Positions 46,434 through 58,039 of a DNA stretch of 64,000 bases are shown piece after piece; the stretch's first letter is position 1, and each line of letters opens with the position of its first letter. The notes under the pieces were generated by a model, which worked only from the letters and a program-made list of their open reading frames with translations, had not been told where the DNA came from and ran no database searches. Made by a program: the position numbers and the translations under genes. This DNA is from Maratus speciosus (lineage: Eukaryota > Arthropoda > Arachnida > Araneae > Salticidae): positions 517,705,451 through 517,769,450 of the forward strand of contig OZ010795.1 in the NCBI GenBank assembly GCA_963932465.1, read 5' to 3'.

Positions 46434-46690
46434 TAAAATATCAGAAAAGGATATTTATAATTTTTCATATGATTTTAAGTGGTAAAAGAAAAAGTTTAAG
46501 GTAGTACCTTTTTTTCATATACGGGATGGTGGCCTTTATTCATCAAATTCAGAGTTGTCGCGTTGCTAAGGATCATATCCTTATGTCATCAGGAATTCGC
46601 TTCGTATCAGAGCGGCGATATCGGGATGGCAGGATGCATAGCTACGGACCTCTGTAGAACAATCCACTTTATTTTAACATCAGGAAGACA
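46434..46690 (-). repeat. Candidate LTR, copy 2 (shared by both units)
   Basis: It has the same ends and AATAAA as copy 1. It lies exactly between the two internal regions, serving as 5' LTR of the left unit and 3' LTR of the right unit on the minus strand. Confidence 0.55.
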
Positions 46691-49600
46691 TCCTCAATTA
46701 GGCTTGCTTAGGCTCACTCCGATATGTACATCAGGAAGACATCCTCAATTAGGCTTGCTTAGGCTCACTCCGATATGTCCATCTCGCCTGGGCATTACTA
46801 GGGCTTTTTGGATTCATTGCACGGGCTTTCAGGAGAGCTCCTGCGTCCTCTACATCTTTTTTCAGACTCTCTTTTTCAAACCTTATTCTTCTGGCACACC
46901 AAATCCTGCAGTGGGTGGAACTATTTTGTCTAGTCCACTCTTATTGGATGTGAGAAGATTTTGCATTATCCTTCGATAGGCCTATTAGCTAACAGTCTGC
47001 AAATGGCCCCTTACATATACTTTAATATTATTATCTGCCTTAAAGTTTGGGTGGTCTGAAAAGCCATAAATTTATCCCAACACTTTTATTAAGGCCATAA
47101 ATTTCTTCCAACATTTTTATTATTTTACGATTTCTAATTATACACCACTTTCCATTGGCTTGTCATAAAACGACACCATGGCGTCCGGCTATTGTTGTTA
47201 TCTGAGATCCGAACTCTATTCAACATTATACATTCATTTTACAATACAACAATTTTTTAAAAATATATATTTAATATTTAAAATCAACTTAATAATTTTT
47301 GTATGAACTTACACTCCTATTTTACTTAAATATATAAACATTATAATTTTACACTCATAATTATATTTTATAAAAAAATATTTATACAAACAGAAATAAC
47401 AAATTACGCAATTTTATTTTGATTTAACCAACATGGTGCGGGAACATATCATTGTTATATGTTGCCCAGCATCTCTCCCGGTCGTCAGAAAAAAAAAATA
47501 AAAACTGATTGCTGGTTTTTTTTTTTTTTTTTTTGTAAAGCATAAAAGAATGTACGTATCCATATGACTGTGTATCTACACAGTTTTTGAGCTAAGTCTG
47601 TAAAGTTCAATTAACACTGGTTCTGGTATATTTTATAAGAAGTTCTTCTATTTTTTCATAACAGAAAGTTCAACACATGATAGCATAGTTGTCTGTTGAC
47701 ATTCACATTTATAGAAGACCTCTGTACTTAAAATCTGACATCTTTCTCGAAGCCATTTTTCTTTACCACACACATGTTTAATAATTTTGTAACTTTACAG
47801 TTTAAGTGCCCAAAATACATTCAAAGCTATAATTTTGTATGAAACTAATATGCCGATATAAACCTAAATACAGGAAAAATAATGGCATACACATTTGACA
47901 TATTATTTCATCACATATAATCTTATGACACAGTGTTTTATTTAAAACACATTTTATACTGAATAAAAGTAAATACAATGCTTGTCGTATGACATGTTAT
48001 ATTTTCACATAATTAATCTGATGTATTCAAATTATAATCAGAAAAATATTGTATACAAACTGGTTACATTATTTTATTTATTTATTTGTTACTTCTAACA
48101 TGTATGATATGTCAAAATATACAAGCTATCTCATCTCCTTTAATATATCATTACGTAATGCTCTCCCACTTTCAAAACAAGGTAGATGAAAAAAAAAAAT
48201 GAAGAAGAAGGAGAAGAGAATAAAACCAGTTTTTGACCGTCCCCGATCCTCCCGAAACGAGGGGTTGGTCAAGCTACTAATCACTTTCTGCGAGGTGATT
48301 TGTGCTGTGACAAAGTTATACGACTTCCAAAAGTATGTATTTAAAACCATTTCATGCTTGCAATTACCTTATTAATTAGTATAATTTCTTGATATACTTT
48401 CTTCTTAACTAACTGTGCATGCCTGTATGTAATTTTTAACATAATCTATGCATAAACAGTGTATGTATTTGTATCATATCTAATGTAAACCTTCTGCTTT
48501 TTTTATTATTTTGTAGGGGAAAATGGCGATTCTAGCATTTGAATTCTCCTGCCTCATACTGCAACTGAAGCGAGCGTGGCTTTTTATGCTGTCAGGTTCA
48601 AATCTAAACCAAATTGCCTTTCAGGATTTAAGAAAAAATGCATATAATTTTCTTTAACTGATTACATTGTATATTTTTAGACCTTTCTAACAAACACAAA
48701 TTTTGATTCATGATATTGTTTACTATTCAAATGTAAACAACACGGAAATATGACTTCTACAGCCTCTCAAAATGCAAAATATGCATTACGCTGACCTTAA
48801 AAATGCACCTTCATTTAATACTATTAAATAGTGTTGTCAGAAAATGCCATTGACGGAGAAGAGAACAATTTTTTTGTCTTTAATTATTATTTATTTAGCC
48901 AACAATTCTATCTTAAAAGACTGTTAAATTTTCATATTTATTTATTTACTGAATGAAATAAAAATTTATTTATTCAAAAATTAATTTATCATTAACATTC
49001 CGTATGTGAATTCTACTGTCTAAAATTTAATGATATATTTAAAAATAAAAGATAATAAATTATTATTATTAATCAAACATTAATAATTATTATTTAATTA
49101 TAAAAAAAAATGTATTTAATACACTTGTATAATTTTAAAAATACAAAAGCAAATGATAATTACTACGTAAAATCGTATGCAGCCATCTATGAGTACCCGG
49201 CCGGACCAAAGAACTTCTGTCAGCAGAAAAAATCTTTGTATGCTCACAAACAACCACATCCAATTTTTTTATAGATCAAGTTTTTAAAATAATTACTGTA
49301 CGTACTATAAAAAAAATTAAGTAAATAAATTTATTAAGCCATACTACATATTTTAATAAAAATAAGGCCAATATATATAAATATATTTATTTATTTATTT
49401 TGTTTCCTTATGTTAAATTGGCCAAATTATATAAAAAAAATTTTATGAACTCACACACTCAAATTTATCAATACTATGTATATTTATATGCGTTAAATTT
49501 AGAATTGCATTTAATTCTAAGGGAAAGTAAAGAGAAAAAAAAATGCTTAAATTCTAAAATAACATAAATTTATAAAATATTTCATTTAAAAAGAAAAAAA

Positions 49601-50454
49601 ATCTAATTTCTAGCTGATTTCAGCAAGATGTCATTTAATATTTATATTAAATAATTTTGCTAATACATTTCATTAATTATTAAATTCGCATATTTATATA
49701 TAGATACAATAAAAATATAATAGTCTTACATAAAATTTTACACTATAACAATGTTATTAATTAGTTTAACTTGGATTTAAGCCTACTTTAATTCTAATTG
49801 AATACCGTTAATAAAAGTAAATTAGCTTATCAAGTTAAATATAATATAAACTATGTTTGTCTAATGTTAATTTTGCTGAAAATTCCATAAATTTTAACTG
49901 TAAATGCTAATTGCTATACCTATTGTTATTTTTTTTATAAAACAACACGAACTTATATTTTTATTTGTTATTTTTTTTTATTAAATCTAGGAACTATACA
50001 CTGAGCTAGACACTCCATAAATGTGTAAAACCTAAAAATCAAAAGTTTTCCTAAATGAAACTCAAAATGCTGCTTTTTACAATATAATATTACTAATTTT
50101 ATTGTTTCTGAGCATAACATCTAGTAATTATACCATACTTAATTTTTTCTTCGATTCCTTTTTCAGCCAAGAATCCTGAAGTTTATGACCAAGTGATGAC
50201 GTTGATTTACCTTGATTTACCTGTGAATAAGTTTTCTTCAAATATTTTGTTGGTGTTGGTGCATACCCAGCCGTAGGCCAAAATTGCACCCTATACAGAA
50301 AGCCTTTGGTGAGAAAATTTTAATTTTGCTTCAATTAATTATTTATGTATTTTTTTTTTTACTATAATTTTGTGTGTAATCATATTGAAATAACTTGCCT
50401 TGTCCATTGTCATATACATATATGTTTTTTAAAAAACCAATGTGCTACACCAAA

Positions 50455-50499
<45 letters not shown>

Positions 50500-51246
50500 C
50501 ACTTTTGTTTATAAAACTTATCCCTGCTGTCTAAATTCTAGACTTTAGCATATAAGTTGTAATTGAACTACCGGAAAAAATCTTAGCACTTTTTGTATAT
50601 TTTATTATATTTAGGGTTATAGCTGACCGCTATCCTAATATAGAGTGCACTAATAATTTATTCCTTGTCAACCATATATTTATATAAGAAAATATATATA
50701 TATATATATGAGTATGCTATAAAGCTGTTCTAACTACCCTGAACCTATAGCTTACACCTACTCATTTTAAAGAGTAATTCTGAAATTCTGTCATCTAAAT
50801 TGTAAGGCTATTAGCAAAGGCTACCCTTATAGAAGACAGAAAAATTCTCTTTTTTTTTTTTTTTGAAAATTACTCCAACATTATTCACTATTAAAATAAT
50901 TAAGTTTTAATGTTATTTGGCTTTGTTAAGATTTTATATTTTCTAATTCATATTCGAAAAGAAAAAAATATATATAACTTTTGCCTGGAGAGAAATATTT
51001 CACTGCTCCAGTGAAGTTTTGTGAAGCACATTTCATAATTTTATAAGTATGTTTTCGGGTGCGCCCTGCACATTTGCTCAATATTGTAACCCTAAGACAA
51101 ATTGGCGTTCCCATGTTTCTATCCTTTCTTATTATTATTTTGAATTTTAAAAAGGCAAGTTATTAATTTTGTTTCAATTTTTTTACCTAAAAGAGAAAAA
51201 TTTATTTTTAAATTTTGAAAATTTTGAAATTTTGAAATTCGATTAA
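46691..51246 (-). other. Right unit, ~4.5 kb downstream of gag without pol
   Basis: It is nearly identical to the left unit's corresponding part. A long poly-T (about 50459-50495) and (TA)n tracts differ in length between copies. The small frame MGTPICLRV... (50926-51114, minus) is conserved. No polymerase domain was seen. Confidence 0.5.
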
Positions 51247-52536
51247 TTATGCATTTTGATTTATTTTTAATACCAATTCATATCCCTTACTTGTCCCTTT
51301 GATCATCAGTTTTACCCTTTTTTTATACTTTTTTGGATACTTTTGAGCATTCTCTTTTAAATTCTCATTTTTATCCTCATTTGGATAATAACTGGCATGG
51401 CTCTGAGGTTGACTATTCCTATATGGCACATGCTGAGGGAAGTAATTTGGTGGGGGTGGGGGATATGGAGAATATCCATAGTAACCACCTGTGGGTGCAT
51501 AAGACTGAAAATGCAACTGCTGGTTTGGGTTAACAAATCTAGGATTAAAATTCGCTCTCGGTTGATACTGTCCATTATAAGAGTACCTTTTATTAAAATG
51601 CCGACCTGCGAAATCTCTGCTATCCTTATATGTATTTTTATTATCATTTTTGTACCAGCACGTTTCTAAAGTATGCGAATTTTTTTTACATAATTCGCAC
51701 CATCTGCTTGATGCAGTATCTTTTGTTTTAACTTTCAAATTGTTTATTTCGGAAGTCAAAATTTTAATTTGCTCCGCGCTTTCCATATTTAATTTTAACA
51801 ATTTGTCCAAATTTTCTTCAGTGGAGGTTTTTGTAATCGAATTAATTTCCTTTGATGCAACTTGATTGTATGCATCTTCCATTTGTTTCGCAAATTTACA
51901 TGCGTCGTTGAAATTTTTCGGCGCCATTCTTCCAATGTCCAAACTTAAATCTGCCCTAACTGATTCTAAAAATCTTGTGAATTTTATCATTTCAAATAAA
52001 CTACCATTCCCGTTGTCAATATTTTGGCCACTTTTATCTAGGTAAAGTTTTGCAGCCGCATTGAATTCACTGATAAAATCAGCGATAGCCTGCGCAGGTT
52101 TTTGCCTAAGAGAAAAAAAATTGCCTTGAGCCGCAGAAAAACTTGTTTTAATAGAAAAAGTATCGATTAATTTTTCTTTAAATTTACCATAGTCTTTTTC
52201 TGTATTAAGATTTTCTTCATTAGCTAATTTATCTCTAGCACTACCAACTAACTTTGTCTTTAAGAGCGCAAGTTTCGAAACATTCTCTAAATCCGTTTGT
52301 TTAATTAGATTATCGAATTCGTTCGCAAAAAATTTAATATTAGACTCTTTCTTTTCATCAAAGACGGGGATACAATTCAACAGCGTATCAACACTAGGTT
52401 GAGTCATTGTATTCTTTTTAGTTTTTTGTAGCGAATAATTTAGAGAGATAATTTTATTTTTCTGTCCTCTGGTTTTAACTCCAGAGGTATTTAAATCTAC
52501 ACTTCTCCTTTTAAATTTTCGCTTATTGTTGGGCAT
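51247..52536 (-). CDS. gag: Ty3/gypsy-type Gag with single zinc knuckle, intact
   Basis: This is a 429-codon frame from ATG at 52536. The basic N-terminus (NNKRKFKRRS) is followed by a helical capsid-like region: IPVFDEKKESNIKFF near 57-71, LTTK-type segments and FFSLRQKPAQAIADFISEF near 150, the pattern of retrotransposon Gag domains. A CCHC knuckle CELCKKNSHTLETC (C280, C283, H288, C293) would bind RNA. The C-terminus is rich in Tyr, Asn, Gln and Pro (GYYGYSPYPPPPPNYFPQ). No protease, RT or integrase follows. It could supply capsids to its own family or depend on an autonomous relative; domestication is possible but unsupported. Confidence 0.88.
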   Translation of the reverse strand: MPNNKRKFKRRSVDLNTSGVKTRGQKNKIISLNYSLQKTKKNTMTQPSVDTLLNCIPVFDEKKESNIKFFANEFDNLIKQTDLENVSKLALLKTKLVGSARDKLANEENLNTEKDYGKFKEKLIDTFSIKTSFSAAQGNFFSLRQKPAQAIADFISEFNAAAKLYLDKSGQNIDNGNGSLFEMIKFTRFLESVRADLSLDIGRMAPKNFNDACKFAKQMEDAYNQVASKEINSITKTSTEENLDKLLKLNMESAEQIKILTSEINNLKVKTKDTASSRWCELCKKNSHTLETCWYKNDNKNTYKDSRDFAGRHFNKRYSYNGQYQPRANFNPRFVNPNQQLHFQSYAPTGGYYGYSPYPPPPPNYFPQHVPYRNSQPQSHASYYPNEDKNENLKENAQKYPKKYKKRVKLMIKGTSKGYELVLKINQNA

Positions 52537-53319
52537 AATCTTTTAACAGAATATTTCTGTTTATCATATTTTTTTTCTATATTACAACATATGTATGAAA
52601 ATATTCTAAATTGCATAAATACATAAAAACAACAGCACTAAAATTTAAAAAAATTTCTTAGGAGATGAAGTTGTTTTGTAGATTATTCTTTTACACACAT
52701 AAAAACCCCTAAAATATTTATAATACACGTATATATAAAAAACAACATAATTTCATTTAACAGAAGAATATCTGTCTTTTTCTACAGAAACAACAATCTT
52801 ATTTTATTTTTTTTATATGTAAATATTGTACTATTACTTCGTAGTACGACTCATAAATTTTCTTTTGTATCAAGGTGATACAATTTCAAAAATCATGATC
52901 TATTGACATTTCAATCATTTTTATACCAGACATATTATCAAATTTCACTTATTATTTTTCTTATTATTATTTATACAGTATATAAAAAAAAATTATTTTT
53001 ACAAATGTGTCATCTGTGATGTGAATGCCATTATTTCTCAATGGTAACTGAGATCCAACCAAAAGAGAAAAGAGAGGAAAAAAAAAATTGTAATTCCTAA
53101 ATTTACCTATTATAAATCCCAGAATTATTTTTTTCATTTCTTTTTTTTTTCTTTAATTGCTAACATATATTATTCATTTTATTTATTTAAATTGTTATAT
53201 GTGTGTCATTATTGTTACAATAATAAAATTAATTTTAATAAAATTTTAATCAATTAAACTTACATACCTACAATATCTTTAAAATTGTGACATTAAAATA
53301 ATACTTAAATTTATTTTCC

Positions 53320-53355
<36 letters not shown>

Positions 53356-54035
53356 TCTAATGACCTCAGATGAACGTTCCTGAGTCATAGCACCATTTTA
53401 CTATGAAGGGGGGGGGGATGCTGGACAGATAATTACACCTGTTTATTTTCTATTTAATTTACATCCAAAATTATTAATTGGTCCAAATCATCCAAGCAAC
53501 CTCATAGTAAGTTGGTATATAATTTTATATACCTTAGATAAATTGAAATAATATAAGTGATCGTAATTACGTAATTCTAGCAGAAGAGTAACGCGAATAT
53601 TTAATATAATTAAATTATAATTCGCGTCAAAATGTAATTATTAAATTTAAATAATTACGAATAAAATTAAGAGTTTGCGTTGTGAATTATTTAGACGAAC
53701 TCTTCCACTTATGAATTAAACTAAAATTTAAGCTGTAAAAATAAATTGACACATCTTAAATATTATCAATTAAATAATTACAGAAACTTTTTAAAACTTG
53801 ATTAAATATTTTATTTACATTGAACACAACTATATACAGAAAACACATAATATTAATTCAAAAAAAAAAAAAGAAAGCAACACTTTTGTTTGCTTCTCAT
53901 TATTTTATGTATATTTAATCTAAAAAAAAAAAAGACAATGTTTTCATTACTCTTATTATTATACATTTTTCTTTTTAAATTACCTTAAATATATTTAAAT
54001 ATTGGTTTTGTCGGATCTCAGATTACTCTCTACCA
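52537..54035 (-). other. Right unit leader, LTR to gag
   Basis: About 1.5 kb of AT-rich DNA, matching the left leader closely. A (TTA)n run near 53321-53354 is longer than in the left copy. TGGTAGAGAGTAATCTGA (minus strand) abuts the LTR. Confidence 0.5.
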
Positions 54036-54293
54036 TAAAATATCAGAAAAGGATATTTATAATTTTTAATATGATTTTAAGTGGTAAAAGAAAAAGTTTA
54101 AGGTAGTACCTTTTTTTTCATATACGGGATGGTGGCCTTTATTCATCAAATTCAGAGTTGTCGCGTTGCTAAGGATCATATCCTTATGTCATCAGGAATT
54201 CGCTTTGTATTAGAGCGGCGATATCGGGATGGCAGGATGCATAGCTACGGACCTCTGTAGAACAATCCAGTTTATTTTAACATCAGGAAGACA
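54036..54293 (-). repeat. Candidate LTR, copy 3 (5' LTR of right unit)
   Basis: Homology with the other copies ends at GACATCC (54290-54296), after which sequence diverges completely. The minus strand starts TGTCTTCCTGATGTT and contains AATAAAGG. Confidence 0.55.
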
Positions 54294-54296
54294 TCC

Positions 54297-55092
54297 AACA
54301 CGTGTATGGTGTTTAATGTCAAGTGAATGCGACATTTACGATCATCCATTATTGGCATTTAATCTTACAATTTGGCGATAGTTTTTTGGTCGACGGGATA
54401 ATCAACTAGTACCTTTATTTGTTCTAGTCAATTAAAACGAATTTTACTGTATTCAGGAACCAGCTATTTCGTGCTCGATTTAGTATAGTTGACAACCGAT
54501 GGTTTAGTTGACAAACTGCGTTTTATCGTGTTGATAATCAGTCAGCAACAGTATTGGCAAGAATTCCGATTACGGAAGACAAAAGATTTTCGATTTTTTT
54601 TTCGAATTTTCCGAATTTTTTAATTTTTCCTTTCTTTGTATCCCAAATACTACCTTCTTACCAAATTTCAAATTTCTAGGGCTACAGGATGTACCTCAGA
54701 TTTTTGATGATCGGTGAGTCAGTCAGTGTCGAAAAAGCGAAACTTTGATTTCATATATTTTTTGAACTAGAAAAGATAGAAACGCAGAAATTTAAACATT
54801 TACTTCCATTTGAAGAGCACTTTTAGAAAAACAAAGTTTCAAGTTCCTGGGAAATTCCAGCGCAGGGATATGGGGCTGTCAAAAGTACTCTGAGTTGCTT
54901 CCAGAAAAGGATGATTACGGCTGTGCTTTCTCGACTTGGCAGGGGCACTGCCGTGCCCCCCAGATTCACACAACCTTTTCATGATATTATTTTAAAATAA
55001 AATCTGCTATCTATTCCAAACTTTTTGTCAATATAATATACACAATACATTTGTATTTTAAGTTATTATTTCAGTTATATGGACTGAATGTG
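54297..55092. repeat. Fragments of dispersed repeats (related to 10.9-11.2 kb and 20.05-20.3 kb)
   Basis: GGTCGACGGGATAATCAACT near 54400 matches 11021. From about 54700 the GTGAGTCAGTCAGTGTCGAA...GGGGCACTGCCGTGCCCC segment matches 20066-20300 and ends in a strong hairpin (about 54943-54960). Rolling-circle elements often end in such hairpins, but no CTRR-type terminus is clear. Confidence 0.5.
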
Positions 55093-55252
55093 CACTGTTA
55101 AAAATATCGTGAAAAATTACGTCTGCTTTTAAAGGCTATCTATTTTCTGACCAATGAGAACGCTCCATAGGTGTTTATGAAGCGTTCTCATTGGTAAGAA
55201 AATAGATAGCCTTTATAAACAGAGGTAATTTTTCACGATATTTTTAACAGTG
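55093..55252. mobile_element. 160 bp hairpin MITE
   Basis: CACTGTTAAAAATATCGTGA at the left and its inverse TCACGATATTTTTAACAGTG at the right continue complementary to a small loop near 55170, leaving almost no unique centre. No target duplication is certain, so the superfamily is unassigned. Confidence 0.8.
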
Positions 55253-55560
55253 TGGGAAGACAAAAACTGTGATGATTCGCTGGTTGACTCCTTTAATGAA
55301 AAGCAATTGGTCTCAAAAGGAACATTGGACTTTCCTAAAATGATATCGACTACGCATTTAAGTTGTGAACAGGGCCGATGCGAGATAAGTTCCAGGATTC
55401 TTCTTATGGGAGTCAATCGGTAGAAGTTAGTAAAAAAATTCTCAAATGTACCATTAAATCGAAAAATTAAACATAATTTGTTTGCCTCTGTTTTTAATTC
55501 ATAAAACTATATTTATTATTAAACAACGGAAATAAAGTTATTTTGTATATTATAATATAC
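55253..55560. other. Non-coding stretch, nothing recognised
   Basis: The only frame (55213-55416, minus, 67 codons) overlaps the MITE and shows no domain. Confidence 0.35.
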
Positions 55561-55561
55561 T

Positions 55562-55645
55562 ATAGGGGGCTCAGCCCCCTGCGAGCTACACCCGCCAACC
55601 CCCCCGTTCAGGCTTCGCAGCCTCTGAAAATATACTAACGTGCCC
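55562..55645 (-). repeat. Hairpin terminus of the Helitron-like family seen at 11.2 kb
   Basis: AGGGGGCTCAGCCCCCT (55564-55580) plus GCGAGCTACACCCGCCAACC is the inverse of the terminus at 11200-11250, with scattered differences. No minisatellite core is attached here. Confidence 0.65.
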
Positions 55646-57047
55646 TGTTAAAAAAAAAAAAAATATTAGCAGGTTACGAGAGATTGAACGATATTATCAG
55701 TATAACAGCGACTTTCTTCTGTAATCGCGTTGCCATGCTTTTCCGTTTCAATGGGCATTTTTAGGTTACCATGGCCTCATTCATCGCTGTCGTAATAAAT
55801 GACGTCTCTTTTCGGATTGATAAGTAAGATCAATCACACATTTGAAAATTATATTGTACTAGCAGACTATGCCCGCTGCGCTGGTCTTTTTTGCACACGA
55901 ACCTTAAATCACACGAAATAATGAATTTGATCTAATTTGACCTTATATTTTAAAGCAACATGGACCTACACCTGGAATGTCCTGTTGTACTATCTTATGC
56001 GTTGGACAAAATTTGGGCTATTCAGAAGAACTTTTTTAGTTTATCAGTTATAGTGGAGTCTGGTAGGGGAATGAGGCAGTTATGGCAGCAGGAGTTGAAA
56101 TATCTTTAGTCACCACAGTACTAAATTATTGAACATTACAATGATTGCAGAGAATGACCATTAAACTAAAATAATATTCGGGTGATTAATATTCGTTTGT
56201 TAGTTCTTGGACTCCGGACTTCTCAGCTTGGCGTAATGTGTTGTGTGTAGCTTGAATAAAACTTCACACTGCATTATGTTATATTTCGCAATATGCATCT
56301 TCTCCTGGCAGGTCTATTACAATTTTTCATCTTCAGATTCCAGAAGGCAAAAATACAATCAAAAGTGTAACAAATTATTAACCATCATATTCAAAAGAAA
56401 AATGAAGAATAATAAACGTAGATTTTAAAATCTGAATTGTTTGAATAAAAATAAAAGAACATAATTTTCATTGCCTTTTCATTTTATAGACCAGTTGCAA
56501 TCATGTAACCGTTAACCTGGAAAAATCCTTGATGACTGATACTGATAGAAAAATAAACATTTAGTTTGCATCTAATAAAATCTTCCGTAATCGTATTAAG
56601 CAAAGGTTAACGCAAACATTAGAAGTGTTTGCAATGATAGGGTTACAAATGTAACACATTTAATTAAAAAACAAAGTTAATTACGCACCAAACTACTTTT
56701 CATTACATTATGTCAAATTGCTATTGACAAAATTATAGATCTTTTGCCAACAAAAGCCCATATCTTAAATACAACTGACAATGATAAAGCGTTAATTATG
56801 CAAAATGTTTAGTAAAAATCCTTTTCGTGAATACTTGAACCGAAGATTTTCTTTGCATTTTTCTAATGAGCATAAAAACACAGAGAGATAAAGAGACTTA
56901 CTGTTTCCTTTATATTTAAGATTAAATTATTCTTCGATATGTTGCCTAAGTAATTCCGATAATGAAAATAATCGTTTATTTGTCACTAAGATTAATTTAT
57001 AGGACAGTCTGTCAAAGGAAATTGCTTTATAATGATCTAAATTTTGT
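55646..57047. other. Non-coding stretch with one CTAGCAG repeat end
   Basis: ACTAGCAGACTATGCCCGCT (from about 55859) is the third copy of the repeat end at 12.96 and 13.05 kb. The rest is AT-rich; a 61-codon frame at 56243-56428 has no recognisable features. Confidence 0.4.
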
Positions 57048-57051
57048 TTAA

Positions 57052-57251
57052 CCCTCCGTCTACCAGACGGGTCCATTGGACCCGACAGGTACATACAAAA
57101 TATTCATTCAAACCAGAAATTTCTTTAAAATAAACTAAGTATATAAACCAGACAAAAATAAGGTAAATAAATAAGTTAAATAGTTTTAAATAAAAATTCT
57201 GGTGTAGAACGTTTTATTAAAACTTGAATAAAATTCCCGGTAGATCTAGGG
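57052..57251. mobile_element. piggyBac-like MITE, 200 bp, TTAA target duplication
   Basis: TTAA flanks both ends (57048-57051 and 57252-57255). The ends CCCTCCGTCTACC and, inverted, CCCTAGATCTACC share 10 of 13 bases. A subterminal palindrome GGGTCCATTGGACCC lies near 57069. TTAA plus CCCT ends is the piggyBac signature. It is too short to encode anything. Confidence 0.7.
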
Positions 57252-57255
57252 TTAA

Positions 57256-57786
57256 TCAGAATTGCATTTTTCCCTTGTTTAGGCTAACTGATAAATTGAC
57301 AAATATTTTTCCATGCATTGGTAATAAAAAGTTTTTTAGTAGCTTGCAATTATTACTTTTTTCGTGACATTATAATAACAGAAGATGAAAAATATATAAT
57401 ACTGAATTTTGTTCGTATGCTCCGTAATAAAAAATTATAAATATAATAATAGCTAATTAAAAAATCCCCCTAATATTTTGTAATCGTGTTCACCATCCAC
57501 AGTCTTCAATCATAAATCAATCTTCCAAAAATATAGAAAAATGCTCCAATTGGCGGGTGACCAGATTACGGAAAATAAGCCCAATATCTTTTAAATACCT
57601 TCCTAAAAGAATAGAAGATATGCAGAAAAAATAAAAAAGAAATGGCGAATGAAAAAGAACATTGAAAATTTATTTCAGCCTTTTTTTTTTTTTAATGTCG
57701 AGTTTATTTTAATGTAATAACTCATAATTGCAAAAACCTCCTTAAGAATAACTCGATTTCCTAACTTTTGAAGCCATGAATTTTCT
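57256..57786. other. AT-rich non-coding stretch, nothing recognised
   Basis: No coding frame or repeat ends were recognised. Confidence 0.4.
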
Positions 57787-57967
57787 GCACAGATGTCATA
57801 TACATACCCATATTGGCGCGATTTTTTCCCGACGCCAATTCGGTGAAAACATCAACAGCATAAACAACATCCGGGTTACCATATCACACAAAATAACGAC
57901 ACTTTGGCGCCAGTTAAGTACCGTTGCGTATATGACATTGGCGGCAGAAAAAAATCGCGCCAATATG
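57787..57967 (+). mobile_element. MITE 'GGCACAGATGTCATAT' family, copy A
   Basis: It runs from GCACAGATGTCATATACATA to AAAAATCGCGCCAATATG. The internal block ATCAACAGCATAAACAACAT then CCGGGTTACCATATCA is shared with copy B (61323-61530), which is in the opposite orientation. The ends of copy A are slightly eroded. Confidence 0.75.
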
Positions 57968-58039
57968 TTTTTTTTGTTGTTGTTTTGTTTTTTTAATGTG
58001 TGAAATTAAATATTTTTTTACAATATGTGTATGTGTATT

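Larger units (their letters stand above)
38855..54293 (-). mobile_element. Tandem LTR retroelement array, two gag-only units (~7.6 kb each) plus a terminal LTR
   Basis: Sequence from 38855 repeats at 46434 and starts a third time at 54036. The offsets are 7579 and 7602 bp, and the copies are nearly identical through non-coding DNA. The third copy stops after 258 bp (54293), as expected of LTR-internal-LTR-internal-LTR read on the minus strand. Each internal part begins TGGTAGAGAG directly after the LTR, a possible primer binding site. Each has one gag frame and no recognisable pol. No target duplication was found at the outer ends, so an ordinary tandem segmental duplication with a ragged end remains possible. 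Confidence 0.65.
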
